Source: Fibrobacter sp. UBA1765
GTDB taxonomy: Bacteria > Fibrobacterota > Fibrobacteria > Fibrobacterales > Fibrobacteraceae
DNA: 56,755 bases
Reading direction: 5' to 3'
Assembly: GCA_002314675.1 (NCBI GenBank)
Contig: DCGZ01000102.1
Span: 1-56,755, forward strand
In this document: positions 32,406 to 42,179 of the stretch, piece after piece
Position numbering within the stretch: the stretch's first letter is position 1
Layout of the letters: each line of letters starts with the position of its first letter
Notes under the pieces: model-generated
What the model saw: only the letters and a program-made list of their open reading frames with translations
Database searches by the model: none
Told to the model about the DNA's origin: nothing
Position numbers and translations under genes: made by a program

Positions 32406-34097
32406 ATGCTTGAGGCCTTAGCTATATCACTTGTTATTTTGTGCATTGTTGAATTTACGATACTTACGCGTTCTGCCAGGGCCAGGGAACGTGCGAATAC
32501 GGATCAGAAAAAGGCGCAGGAAGAAAAGTATCGGCTTGTTCAATCCGTTAACAAGATTTATTCGGCCTGTGTCTATGTAGACCTTGTGCGTAAAACTTAC
32601 TCGACGCTCCATAGTATTGGTGCAATCCATGATCTTTTGGGGGATTCCGGTTCGGCAGAAGATGCAATTCATAAGTTTTGCGACTTGATGGTAGCTCCCG
32701 AATTTGCCGAGACCATGCGTTCATTTGTTGAGCTTTCTTCCTTGGATGAAAGGCTTGGCGATAGGGATGTCGTTACTTGTGATTTCAAGGGCAGGTTTTC
32801 GGGATGGTGCGAGGCTTACTTTATTGCCGGGAACCGCGATACTTATGGCAAGCTTACCAGTGCATTTTTTGCGACAAGGGTAATACGAGAAGAAAAGGAA
32901 CGTGAAGAAGCTCAGAATAAAAACCTGGCCGCAGCATTAACTGCCGCAAAGTCGGCAAACCGCGCTAAGAGTGCGTTTTTGTTTAACATGAGCCATGACA
33001 TTCGTACTCCGATGAATGCCATTATGGGCTTTACGGAATTGCTTGAAAAAAATGCTTGCGAACGCGACAAGGTTCTTGACTATGTCCAAAAAATCAAGGA
33101 CTCCAACACGACTCTCATTACCTTGCTTAACAATGTGCTCGAAATGGCGCGCCTTGAAGGCGGAAGGACCATTGTTGAAGAAGAATATTGGGATATTCGC
33201 TTGTTCAATGAAACGATCAATACCGTGTTTGCGGATTCCATGAAAAAGCATGGCCTGCAGTTCCTGTATACCACGAATATTTCGCATCACCATATTCTTT
33301 GCGATACAGCCAAGGTTCAAAAAATATTCCTGAATCTTTTAAGCAATGCGATGAAGTTTACATCGCCTGGTGGCGTCGTGAAGTTTGACATAACTGAAAT
33401 ACCTTCGCTTAAAGAAGGGATTGCTAACTACAGGATTGTTGTTGAAGATAATGGTATTGGAATATCTGAAGATTTTATAAAGAATATATTTGAAAACTTT
33501 TCAAAGGAACGTTCCAGTACCGAGAGTGGCGTTGAGGGCCTTGGCCTTGGCATGGCTATTGTAAAGAACCTTGTCGAATTCCTGGGTGGTACAATAGCTG
33601 TGGAAAGTACTGTTGGCAAGGGAACTAAATTTACGATAACCTTGCCTTTCAAGATCGCAACGCAAGAAGATATTGAAGCTCCTCAAAGGGAGGCTAAGGA
33701 ATTACAGTTTAAGGATTTTTCTGGCAAGCGAATTTTGCTTGTTGAAGACAATGAGCTGAACGCAGAAATTGCCATGGCGCTTCTCAAGGAAGCTGGCATT
33801 GCCGTGGACCGTGCCGAGAACGGTCGTGAATGTTGCAAAATGGTTGAAGCGGCTGAAGGTGGCTATTACAAGGCAATTCTCATGGATATCCAGATGCCGA
33901 TCATGAACGGCTATGAAGCAACCCGCGAAATTCGTGCCATGGGCGATCCTAGAAAATCCGAGGTTCCAATTATTGCGATGACGGCAAACGCATTTGACGA
34001 AGACAAGTGCAATGCGCTTATCGCAGGCATGAATGCGCACCTTGCAAAACCGATAGACGTGGGCGAGCTCTTTAAGACCTTGAACAGGTTTGTTTAA
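32406..34097 (+). CDS. Hybrid sensor histidine kinase with receiver domain
   Basis: The 563-residue product has a single N-terminal membrane segment (residues 3-20), a PAS-sized region (about 45-160), a short coiled coil, and a HisKA box with phospho-accepting His197 (FNMSHDIRTPMNAIMGF). The HATPase domain shows NLLSNAMKFTSPGG, DNGIGIS and GLGLGMAIVKN. A C-terminal receiver domain follows, with phospho-accepting Asp494 (LMDIQMPIMNGYEATREIR) and Lys near 547 (LAKPID). There is no periplasmic sensor domain, so it probably senses a cytoplasmic or membrane signal. No partner regulator is adjacent. It ends 1 base before the converging gene at 34099. Confidence 0.95.
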   Translation: MLEALAISLVILCIVEFTILTRSARARERANTDQKKAQEEKYRLVQSVNKIYSACVYVDLVRKTYSTLHSIGAIHDLLGDSGSAEDAIHKFCDLMVAPEFAETMRSFVELSSLDERLGDRDVVTCDFKGRFSGWCEAYFIAGNRDTYGKLTSAFFATRVIREEKEREEAQNKNLAAALTAAKSANRAKSAFLFNMSHDIRTPMNAIMGFTELLEKNACERDKVLDYVQKIKDSNTTLITLLNNVLEMARLEGGRTIVEEEYWDIRLFNETINTVFADSMKKHGLQFLYTTNISHHHILCDTAKVQKIFLNLLSNAMKFTSPGGVVKFDITEIPSLKEGIANYRIVVEDNGIGISEDFIKNIFENFSKERSSTESGVEGLGLGMAIVKNLVEFLGGTIAVESTVGKGTKFTITLPFKIATQEDIEAPQREAKELQFKDFSGKRILLVEDNELNAEIAMALLKEAGIAVDRAENGRECCKMVEAAEGGYYKAILMDIQMPIMNGYEATREIRAMGDPRKSEVPIIAMTANAFDEDKCNALIAGMNAHLAKPIDVGELFKTLNRFV

Positions 34098-34098
34098 T

Positions 34099-35208
34099 CT
34101 AGCGTTTGCCTAGCGCAAGCTTGCCCTGCTTGATTCGTCGTGGAATTAAGGGCAAGGTATCGCCCCAGTACAGCAGCTCGTGCCACAATGCTTCTGGAGC
34201 ATCAAAGGATATTAGACGAAGCGTACGGATGCGGTCTTTAATCCAGCGGGAAAACACGGGCTGAACATAGTCTTCCGCATACCAGCCGAAGTTTCCGCCA
34301 GTTAAAATCACATTTAAAAGCTTTTTCCCTCGCCTAGAATCGGGAGCGCAAAGAAAATACTTTTCATCTAGGTGGAGAGTTTGCTGCAGCACCCATACGA
34401 CTGCACCGGCCATTTTTTTGAGGCCGCAAGCTTGCAAATAAGAGGCGACCTTTTGACGGTCATTTGTTGCTGAATTCAAAAGCAGCTGGTTGTAGTCAAT
34501 CAGCTGACGCAGCCCGACACCGCCCTTAAAGAAATGCTGCTTGATGTGCGAAAGCTGCATCGCAAGGGCGTAAGCCATGGATGGAGCATGAAATCCTTGG
34601 GGCAATTGCAACGGTGTTTTACTATGGCCTTGTTCCGCCGCAAGTTCTTCGTTCAAGAACTTTTGCAAGGCTGCATTCTTCCACGGGGAATACGCCTCCG
34701 TCGCCACAAAATGGACCTCGACTTCAACGCCATCGTACATAAACGAAGCGTGGTGAGAACTCAAGTGAAAAACTTTCGGAAGATTCGCCTCGCGAATCTT
34801 GTCTAGAATAAATTCTTTACCGCCAGCAATAAAGAAATCAATGTCTCCAGGCTGACGAAGATGCGGCTCCGGGTAATACAGAGCATTTGCGGGCCCCTTC
34901 AGCATAAAGGCACGGCAACCGACTTCATTGAATTTCTGCGTCAGCGCAGCTGCTGCCTCATTGACCTTTGCATTGCGTCCACGGATACTTTCGGCTTCCA
35001 CAGTCCAGCGTAGCGCAAGCTTCTGAGGCGGCTTGAACTCCGCCGGCAGCTTCTGCATGCCGCTGTAGAACAATCCCGCCAGACGCTGCTCCTTGGCAAA
35101 CTTGAACAGTTCTACCCATTCCTCGTGGGCAAGCGCACGGCTTGCACCCTCAAACTCTTGCGAGAGCCCGAGACTATAGCGGAGAAAGGAAAGTGGGAGC
35201 GATTTCAT
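34099..35208 (-). CDS. Nucleotidyltransferase-fold family protein (NTP_transf_5-like)
   Basis: The 369-residue product contains AFMLKGPANALYYPEPHLRQ followed by PGDIDFFIAG, the G(S/P)-x-x and D-x-D pattern of the uncharacterised nucleotidyltransferase family PF14907. Members often lie in polysaccharide or peptide gene clusters, but their substrates are unknown. The C-terminal half has many Trp and His residues and looks soluble. It lies between the kinase and the polysaccharide operon on the - strand, 38 bases from the gene at 35247, and might be its last member. Confidence 0.78.
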   Translation of the reverse strand: MKSLPLSFLRYSLGLSQEFEGASRALAHEEWVELFKFAKEQRLAGLFYSGMQKLPAEFKPPQKLALRWTVEAESIRGRNAKVNEAAAALTQKFNEVGCRAFMLKGPANALYYPEPHLRQPGDIDFFIAGGKEFILDKIREANLPKVFHLSSHHASFMYDGVEVEVHFVATEAYSPWKNAALQKFLNEELAAEQGHSKTPLQLPQGFHAPSMAYALAMQLSHIKQHFFKGGVGLRQLIDYNQLLLNSATNDRQKVASYLQACGLKKMAGAVVWVLQQTLHLDEKYFLCAPDSRRGKKLLNVILTGGNFGWYAEDYVQPVFSRWIKDRIRTLRLISFDAPEALWHELLYWGDTLPLIPRRIKQGKLALGKR

Positions 35209-35246
35209 AGAGCTAATTTTAAGCCATTAAATCAAATCTACAAAAA

Positions 35247-36401
35247 TTAACGGTCAAGCAGCTTCTTCTTTATTTTCAGCAGCAGGATTTTGTACAGAGG
35301 CAAGCGAACGCAATACTTCTTTACGAGTTCATCCATTGTCAACTTATCTAGGTCTGCAAAGAATTCGTAGCGTCTAAAGTGTTCCTTGCTGGAACGCACG
35401 ATGCAGGGGTTTCCAGCAACGGCTTTTTCTAAAGAAGAATCACATTGTTTAATTTGACCTGCAATTTTTGCAAACAAGCCTTCACCATGCGCGGTGTTTA
35501 AAAGCACCACAGACGTACCCTTGTCATCATCCATTTCGGGGTGAACATCAGCAACATTCCAGTAGTCACCAAGAGTCACGTCAGCAATGCGAGGCAATTT
35601 TCCATAATGACAATTTGCGCAAGATTTATTAAGGGCACAGTTATGCAGGAACACCTGCATAAACTTATCTTGATCCAAATCAAGACTGCTGATGTTATCT
35701 GATGCAAAAATATTTTTTAGAGAGAACTTTCGCCACCCAAATTGCTTATCGCGGAAAAAAGATTTTACCAAATTGTCATTTGCAGTAGATTGAATTTCAT
35801 CAACATACTTCTGCCACACCTTAACACTCGGCGTTCCATGGCAGACAATATCTACTGTTGTCAGATTTTCAAAATGATTTTCTCCTAATACAGCATACAA
35901 AGCCGCTACTTGGCAAGGCGTTCCTGAAAAAAGAACTTTTCGTCCATCGCGAAGCAAACTGCGAACCTGCTTATATATCAATCCTGCATCAGCCTGAACA
36001 TATTTTGAACTACGGAGTTTTGCCAAATCAACTTTATTGTCAACAACACTATGACCAAAATGAGTTGGGCTCAATTGAGCGACTCCAACGACAACACCGC
36101 CTTCATCGAAAATCTGTTCTGCTAGAACTGTAAAAATTCCACCGCTTGATGAAGCCAGTCTAACTTCTTCGTTTTTTGCAAATGCCGCAACAGTTTTTGG
36201 CGTTCTAGAACTATTATTTGGATTTACTACATCATTAAGCCAAGGACAGACTCTTTCGCAAGTACCACATTTGGAACAAATGTCAGAATCAATGGATGGC
36301 CTATAAAAACCTTCCATATCCAAATGCATTGTTATTGCACCACGAGGGCAAGCATTAGCACAAGCACCACAAGAAGAACAGATAGCAGAAAGCTTTGGCA
36401 T
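35247..36401 (-). CDS. Coenzyme F420 hydrogenase/dehydrogenase beta-subunit-like Fe-S protein
   Basis: The 384-residue product opens with two 4Fe-4S ferredoxin motifs (CSSCGACANACP and CSKCGTCERVCP) and continues with the F420 hydrogenase/dehydrogenase beta domains (FSGTPCQVAALYAVLG, then LGDYWNVADVHPEMDDDKGT). Such proteins are regularly found beside polysaccharide pyruvyl transferases in surface-polysaccharide loci, as here (37919). Their redox role in polymer synthesis is not known. It is 2 bases downstream of the flippase gene and closes the operon. Confidence 0.88.
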   Translation of the reverse strand: MPKLSAICSSCGACANACPRGAITMHLDMEGFYRPSIDSDICSKCGTCERVCPWLNDVVNPNNSSRTPKTVAAFAKNEEVRLASSSGGIFTVLAEQIFDEGGVVVGVAQLSPTHFGHSVVDNKVDLAKLRSSKYVQADAGLIYKQVRSLLRDGRKVLFSGTPCQVAALYAVLGENHFENLTTVDIVCHGTPSVKVWQKYVDEIQSTANDNLVKSFFRDKQFGWRKFSLKNIFASDNISSLDLDQDKFMQVFLHNCALNKSCANCHYGKLPRIADVTLGDYWNVADVHPEMDDDKGTSVVLLNTAHGEGLFAKIAGQIKQCDSSLEKAVAGNPCIVRSSKEHFRRYEFFADLDKLTMDELVKKYCVRLPLYKILLLKIKKKLLDR

Positions 36402-36403
36402 AA

Positions 36404-37918
36404 TTATTTCCTAATCAATTTTCGTACAGGATTCAGCACTAGATCTCGTTCGTATTTGTTCATCGAAAACATAAAGAACAACGGCAAATACACCATGAGA
36501 TATGCAAGAATTCCAACACCCAGTGAAATCCAATTATCGGTTGCGAAATGCTGTAGTGCAAAATATCCACCAATAGTCAAGGCAGCCGGAACAAAGGACA
36601 TCTTTGCAATTTCTATCCAGAATTTAACGATGTTGATTTTCTGTTTAACCTGGTAGTAAACATTCATCACGATAATCTGGCCGAGCACTAGCGCACCTGC
36701 GATAGCGCAAGCGCAGCCGATACCTCCATAGAACTTCGCCAACGGAATCTGCAAGCCAAGACTAATCATTGCAATTACAAAATACAATATGCAACGAAAC
36801 TTCATCTGGTTTCTAGCTTGTAAAATTGTAATGCCCAAATTTTGGATAAGTGGGATTGTCAACGGGACAAAGAAAATCATCGCAATGATGTAAGATTCCT
36901 CATATCCATCGCCAGCCCACAGCTGAATGAACTGCTTTCCGAACAAGAAAAATCCTGAGAGAATCAAAACCATTATGCAATACTGGATTCGTCCCGTCTT
37001 GATAAACAAATCAGAAATAGCCTTGCCATCAGAATCGTTTACAGTCATAGCAGTCACTTTCGGCAAAAAAACACCACTAATAGCAGTAGAGAAACTCATA
37101 TACATTGTTTCAAACTGAATTGCAACGGCAAACACAGCGACCGCAGCAGTTCCCACAAAAGCCCCCAACACAAATTGACCGGTACTCCAATAAACACGAT
37201 CCATGATAGCATTCAGGAAAATCCAGAAAGAATAGATGAATACTTCTTTTAGAAAACCCCACTGAAAATGCCCAAATTTCAGTTTGACTCCGAGACGACT
37301 TTTGCAATACCAGAAATTCAAGGACAAAGTCAGCACATTAAAGATTGTTGCGACAACAACCATAGCGACAGCTTTGTACCCCAAATACAGCAACACAATC
37401 ATGGTGGCCGTATTTAGAACAATGCGAATAATATTCAAAACTTTCTGGAATACAAACTGTTCGTATGCCGTAATAATAGACCCAAACAAACTGAACGGGA
37501 ATGTTATGGCGAGATTTGCAACCATCAACGCAAGAATCACTTTCGTTCGCGAAAGTTCAGAAACGGTCATCGAGGCGTCAAATATTTTTTCTGCATTTAA
37601 ATAAAGAACACCGCCAGCAATAAAAACTACTATTCCAATTAAGCAATAAAGCAGGAAGAACATTCCAAACATTTTGTGCTGTTCTTCCTGTTTTCCTTCT
37701 GCCCGGTATTTCGCCGTATAGCGGACAATGGCATTGCCGAATCCCAAATCAAGAATGGTCAAATAGGCAACAATAGAAGATGCGATGGAAAAAAGGCCAT
37801 ATTCCGACTTACCCAACATGCGAAGCATAAATGGGGTGTAAACCAGCCCCACCAAATTGTGGAGAGCTAGAACCACATAAGAAAGCAGCGCGCCTATTTT
37901 CAACTGAGACTTGGGCAT
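36404..37918 (-). CDS. Wzx-like O-antigen/polysaccharide flippase
   Basis: The 504-residue product has about 14 hydrophobic segments and the start LSYVVLALHNLVGLVYTPFM with MLGKSEYGLFSIASSIVAYL, typical of Wzx/RfbX proteins of the MOP superfamily. It would move lipid-linked repeat units to the periplasmic face. Its ATG directly follows the stop of the pyruvyl transferase gene in the map order, with 0 bases between. It is the second flippase of the window, so two repeat-unit routes, or a spare copy, are likely. Confidence 0.88.
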   Translation of the reverse strand: MPKSQLKIGALLSYVVLALHNLVGLVYTPFMLRMLGKSEYGLFSIASSIVAYLTILDLGFGNAIVRYTAKYRAEGKQEEQHKMFGMFFLLYCLIGIVVFIAGGVLYLNAEKIFDASMTVSELSRTKVILALMVANLAITFPFSLFGSIITAYEQFVFQKVLNIIRIVLNTATMIVLLYLGYKAVAMVVVATIFNVLTLSLNFWYCKSRLGVKLKFGHFQWGFLKEVFIYSFWIFLNAIMDRVYWSTGQFVLGAFVGTAAVAVFAVAIQFETMYMSFSTAISGVFLPKVTAMTVNDSDGKAISDLFIKTGRIQYCIMVLILSGFFLFGKQFIQLWAGDGYEESYIIAMIFFVPLTIPLIQNLGITILQARNQMKFRCILYFVIAMISLGLQIPLAKFYGGIGCACAIAGALVLGQIIVMNVYYQVKQKINIVKFWIEIAKMSFVPAALTIGGYFALQHFATDNWISLGVGILAYLMVYLPLFFMFSMNKYERDLVLNPVRKLIRK

Positions 37919-38938
37919 TTACGATTCCAGAGCGTTCTTCAACCAATTCAAGGAGAATTCACGCATTTCCTCTAACTTTCCTGAATTATACAAATTCAGC
38001 AGCGATTCAAATCGCGCAGCCCCACGAGTTTCGTTGTAAATGCACTTAAATTCTTTCTCAAAGATGATAGAGAACACCGTTCCGTGGAAAGAATCCGTTA
38101 CCACATAAGATGCATCGCGGAACATAGCAAGCCATTCGGGGACGGATAGGGTGGCGTTTGCATCTGCTGCAAAATACTTGACTTCAAGATTTTTTTCTTT
38201 TGCAATGCTCTCGTATGTAGCTTTAACGGAATCGTTTAAATTTAGCACATAGACTGCCATAAAACGGCTGCTATTTACAGGAACCTCTTGGCACAGTTTC
38301 AAATAATCTTCTTTTTTTAACAAAAGCGTAGGATCCAAAACCCATGTTGCATCAACGCCTAGATGTTCCTTACACAATTTTACGCCAGATTCTTCGCGGA
38401 CGCTGATTGCATTGAATTTCTTAGCTAACGCAGAGCAAACCTTTGTTTGCTTGGGTGTATATTCCCATTCATCTACACCGAAAGAAGCTGCGTAGGAGAT
38501 TCGTTTGATAGGGAAATCATTTGCAAAGCCAAGAAACATATCTTCAATGCATAGATTCATGTTAGGTCGCCAAACTTGATCGCTGCCTACAATCACTAAA
38601 TCAAGATTATTTTTTTGAAGAAAGTTCTTGTTATATTCATTTACAGATTCCGTCAATTCGAAGTTTTGGGAAACAAAATTTTCAAAAAGAGAATGCCTTT
38701 GTTTTGGTTGGTGAAATCTTGCAAAATGACGTTTTGTATGTTTGAAAAATCGAAGATATAAGGTCTTTAGCCAAGAACCAAAAACTCTTGGAAATTCATT
38801 ATAAAAATTTGTAAGAGGGTGAAAATCAATGGTTGCAGGAGAATGACCTATCGCCTTAAGAGTCTGTTGCAAGGCATAGTTTTGTAGTATGCCCCCATAA
38901 TTTTCAAGAAGCGCTTGAGTTACAATTGCGATTTTCAT
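37919..38938 (-). CDS. Polysaccharide pyruvyl transferase family protein
   Basis: The 339-residue product begins KIAIVTQALLENYGGILQNY followed by ALQQTLKAIGHSP, the N-terminal signature of the polysaccharide pyruvyl transferase family (CsaB/WcaK-like). VTDSFHGTVFSIIF near residue 283 is the second family signature. Members transfer pyruvate from PEP to a sugar and so add negative charge to the polymer. Context between a flippase and a glycosyltransferase supports this role. Confidence 0.9.
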   Translation of the reverse strand: MKIAIVTQALLENYGGILQNYALQQTLKAIGHSPATIDFHPLTNFYNEFPRVFGSWLKTLYLRFFKHTKRHFARFHQPKQRHSLFENFVSQNFELTESVNEYNKNFLQKNNLDLVIVGSDQVWRPNMNLCIEDMFLGFANDFPIKRISYAASFGVDEWEYTPKQTKVCSALAKKFNAISVREESGVKLCKEHLGVDATWVLDPTLLLKKEDYLKLCQEVPVNSSRFMAVYVLNLNDSVKATYESIAKEKNLEVKYFAADANATLSVPEWLAMFRDASYVVTDSFHGTVFSIIFEKEFKCIYNETRGAARFESLLNLYNSGKLEEMREFSLNWLKNALES

Positions 38939-38939
38939 A

Positions 38940-39896
38940 TTATCTGCCTATGATTTTAGAAGCCTTCTTCAAAATTCTAAAAATGGAAATCAGTCTATAT
39001 CGATACAATAGATATTTTAGTTCTTCTTTAAAGCCTGTATATTTTGCACCTTCATGTCTTAATTCAATGACAACTTTTTGTATTTCGTTTAGTTCAAATC
39101 CGTTTTCAGATTTGATATTTTTGTTGATCATGTCACACATTACAGAAAAGTTATCTGAATAGGCGTGTTTTTTTGCAAGAAATTCAATGTGTGAATACAA
39201 ATTCTTTAGCAGCAAGACTTGGTCTAAGAATTTCTTGTGTGCAATCAGTCGTTCTGTGGCAGACATTTCAGAGGCGGACTTGACTACAATGGTGTAATGG
39301 TAATAAGGTCTATCCATTAAAAGCATTCTTTTATTAGACCTAACGAAATTTTCAATTACGAAAAGTGAGTCTTCGCCATTCTTTAGATTTTCATTGAATC
39401 TGATATTAAGGGAGGTTTTAAACAGCCCCCAAATATTTGCACACAAATGTAAGTCATTTAAAGAATCTCCGTCAATGACGCATTTCCCTTCCTTGTCAAA
39501 TTTTACTGGATATGTAAAGTTGACTCCGCCCCTTTCCCATGATAGGCGGACAACATCAAAATCATTGCAAACCATTTCATGATGCATTAGGGATATGTAA
39601 TCGGGATCTACGGTATCATCACCATCAATGAATGTTACAAATTCACCTTGAGCTATGTCAAGTCCTGTATTTCTTGCTTTTGAAACGCCGCCATTTTCTT
39701 TATGGATGACCTTGATTCTAGAATCATTTTTCGCGTATTCATCACAAATTGCACCAGAGCAATCCTTTGAACCGTCATTAACCAAAATAATTTCAATATT
39801 AGAATATGTCTGGTTGAGAATGCTATTTAGACAAGATTTAAGGTATCTCTCTACGTTGAATACAGGAACTATTACAGAAACAAGGTCTTTAATCAT
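38940..39896 (-). CDS. Glycosyltransferase family 2
   Basis: The 318-residue product starts LVSVIVPVFNVERYLKSCLN and has VNDGSKDCSG and FIDGDDTVDPDYI, the GT-A fold nucleotide and metal-binding motifs of GT2 enzymes. It would add one sugar of the repeat unit at the cytoplasmic face. ATGA overlap of 4 bases with the upstream gene shows translational coupling. Donor and acceptor are unknown. Confidence 0.92.
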   Translation of the reverse strand: MIKDLVSVIVPVFNVERYLKSCLNSILNQTYSNIEIILVNDGSKDCSGAICDEYAKNDSRIKVIHKENGGVSKARNTGLDIAQGEFVTFIDGDDTVDPDYISLMHHEMVCNDFDVVRLSWERGGVNFTYPVKFDKEGKCVIDGDSLNDLHLCANIWGLFKTSLNIRFNENLKNGEDSLFVIENFVRSNKRMLLMDRPYYHYTIVVKSASEMSATERLIAHKKFLDQVLLLKNLYSHIEFLAKKHAYSDNFSVMCDMINKNIKSENGFELNEIQKVVIELRHEGAKYTGFKEELKYLLYRYRLISIFRILKKASKIIGR

Positions 39897-40942
39897 TGGA
39901 TGTTTTCCTTCAATGATTTAATAAAGTTTTCTTCTAGATTAAGCACGGTATTCCGATAAGCATCAAAATTATTGTTTTGTTCATTATAATCAGCAAGAAT
40001 TTCTCTGATCTTTTGAACAATTTGTTCTTTTTGATTTTGATAATCTGCGAATTTATATTCATCAGGAATAGGTACATCTCCATAAAAATTGGAAGCTCCT
40101 CTGCGCCCTGTAATTATGGAACAGCCAAATAGTACGGCTTCTTTGGGAATGCGCTCTGCTCCAGGGAATGGACCAAAATCAACATAAAGTTTTGCGTGCT
40201 TGTATTTCTCAATCAGTTGATTTTGTGTAAGTCCTGCAAGAGGCTCAAAGGTCAAATCAGGAGCGAAAGCAGCTAGTTGTTGAACGAATGAGCCGCTCTT
40301 TCTTGGGTTGTATAAGATTGCGTTATTTCGTTCCTGAGATTCCAATGAGGGTTTGCTCTCATTATATTTTTCTAGAAAATATTTGCTGATAGGTTCTATG
40401 CAAAGAGAGACCTTTTTTGAAGACCGTTTAGAAACAAAGTCATAAGCATAGTGTGACGCGCAAATATGTTCTACATTATTTAATTCCTTTTTAAAGGAAT
40501 AAGTTCTTGCTTGAAGAGTCTTGACGACAGCTTCGCCAAAACGCTTTTTGTAGTAGTCCCAATTTACAACAACTCTTGCAGGCAATGTAGCAAAGAAAAA
40601 CAATTTCCAAAAGAAGCTACTTCTATTGGTATTGTTGTCTACGCTAAGCCACCAAATAAACACTTTGGCCTTTCTAAATTTTTTTTGCCAATGCACTGCA
40701 CTTTCTGGTAAGATTATAGCGCTATTAGGGTCATCGCTAACATCTTCATTTAATATAAAACTGGATATGTAGTTTGTGTATGCTTCAGGAATGGTATATT
40801 GATGTTTGTTGGAAAAAGCAAAATAAACCATTTTCGCATTAAATCCAGCGCTATTCAGATAATAAACGATCTGGTGAAGGGCGTCAGTACCTCCCGTAAC
40901 AATATCGTTTGGACAATATACATAAATCGTTTTTAATCTCAT
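39893..40942 (-). CDS. Glycosyltransferase, GT-B-like
   Basis: The 349-residue product starts with a Rossmann-like TIYVYCPNDIVTGGTDALHQ, the Gly-rich loop of GT-B enzymes, and has GPFPGAERIPKEAVLFGCSI near residue 255, like the donor-binding site of family 4-type transferases. No exact family can be named. It overlaps both neighbours by 4 bases (ATGA), so it is clearly part of the operon. Confidence 0.75.
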   Translation of the reverse strand: MRLKTIYVYCPNDIVTGGTDALHQIVYYLNSAGFNAKMVYFAFSNKHQYTIPEAYTNYISSFILNEDVSDDPNSAIILPESAVHWQKKFRKAKVFIWWLSVDNNTNRSSFFWKLFFFATLPARVVVNWDYYKKRFGEAVVKTLQARTYSFKKELNNVEHICASHYAYDFVSKRSSKKVSLCIEPISKYFLEKYNESKPSLESQERNNAILYNPRKSGSFVQQLAAFAPDLTFEPLAGLTQNQLIEKYKHAKLYVDFGPFPGAERIPKEAVLFGCSIITGRRGASNFYGDVPIPDEYKFADYQNQKEQIVQKIREILADYNEQNNNFDAYRNTVLNLEENFIKSLKENIQ

Positions 40943-42177
40943 ATTTTATTTTCACATTGATTGCAAGCTAACAAATATGTACGGTGCTGAGGGAATGCAA
41001 TTCCCAAATAATATCCTAAAGAAACAGTAAAGAATCCTGAAGAAGCCATCATTTCAGGTGAAATTGGCAGGTAATACATTGAAAAAAGAGTCTTGCCCAA
41101 ACCTACAAAAATTAAAATACCTATAACAGCAAAAGCTTCGCGATTATGACGTGAGTTAATCCATGAATAAACAAATCCTATCCAATAAATCAAATATAAC
41201 AGAAGGCCAAACAAGCCCTGTTCTAATAAAATAGCAAGCCAGTCGTTATGGGTAAATGTTTCATTCACAGATAAAGATCCTTGCGCTCCAAGTCCGAAAA
41301 AGTACTGAAACAACGAAGTTTTTTCAAAGAAAAAATCTATGGCATTTCGAGCAAGAGCATCTCGATTACTTGTATACCCATCTAATGTTTGGTTAACTCG
41401 ATATGTAAAATAGAAACTTGTTTGCATCTGATAATTAAAAAAGAAATAAACCCCTCCCAAAAATAAAATTGAAAAAACAACAATCGCAATTTTCTTTTCA
41501 AAACTACTACTAGATAGCATATTAAAGATTACAAGCACTATAGATACTCCACCAAGAATAATCGCTCCTCTTTTCGCACTTAAAACCAAATAAACAAACA
41601 TAACACCAAGTAAAACAAACTGCAGTAACATTTTTTTCTTAAACAGAACCACCAACGGAATAATGCTCAAAAAAGAGTAAACGCTCGTAATTGTATATTC
41701 TTCTTGTTCTAGTTTTTGTATTGCAGCATGAAGCATTTGTATTTTTAAAGCACCGTAAAAAGCATATATACACGCTGCAAAAAAGAAAAAGAATATTATT
41801 TTCATTTCCTTTTCCCCTATCAAGCCTTCACAAGTAAAAACATATACCGGAACAACAGAAAGCAGTGCTGAAATTAGCCACAATATATACAGATATTTTC
41901 GGAGATAATTTCCTGTCGCCAACCAATAAACATCATTGCCAATAAATACTAACAAAAAACCATATGCAACAAGTACACCGACAAACAAGAACAAGACCTT
42001 AAAATACGAAGGCAATCGATAGTTATTAACTGCAAAAAAAGTATAGAACAAAGAAGTTCCGGTCAAATACAATAGCAAAGGTTCATATATAAGATTTGAG
42101 TTGTATATATACGAAAAAACTGCTAGAACAATCCAGCAAAACACATATAAATATGGAGACAATCGATATAACGACAT
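40939..42177 (-). CDS. O-antigen polymerase/ligase-like membrane protein (Wzy)
   Basis: The 412-residue product has about eleven hydrophobic segments and a periplasmic loop (LFQYFFGLGAQGSLSVNETF, then THNDWLAILLEQGLFGLLLY) that matches the Wzy/WaaL pattern of HN(D/H)xxL followed by a Gly-Leu-rich helix. It probably polymerises the repeat unit made by this operon. It is the second polymerase-like protein in the window, the first being at 15449. The call as polymerase rather than ligase rests on context. Confidence 0.8.
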   Translation of the reverse strand: MSLYRLSPYLYVFCWIVLAVFSYIYNSNLIYEPLLLYLTGTSLFYTFFAVNNYRLPSYFKVLFLFVGVLVAYGFLLVFIGNDVYWLATGNYLRKYLYILWLISALLSVVPVYVFTCEGLIGEKEMKIIFFFFFAACIYAFYGALKIQMLHAAIQKLEQEEYTITSVYSFLSIIPLVVLFKKKMLLQFVLLGVMFVYLVLSAKRGAIILGGVSIVLVIFNMLSSSSFEKKIAIVVFSILFLGGVYFFFNYQMQTSFYFTYRVNQTLDGYTSNRDALARNAIDFFFEKTSLFQYFFGLGAQGSLSVNETFTHNDWLAILLEQGLFGLLLYLIYWIGFVYSWINSRHNREAFAVIGILIFVGLGKTLFSMYYLPISPEMMASSGFFTVSLGYYLGIAFPQHRTYLLACNQCENKI

Positions 42178-42179
42178 AT

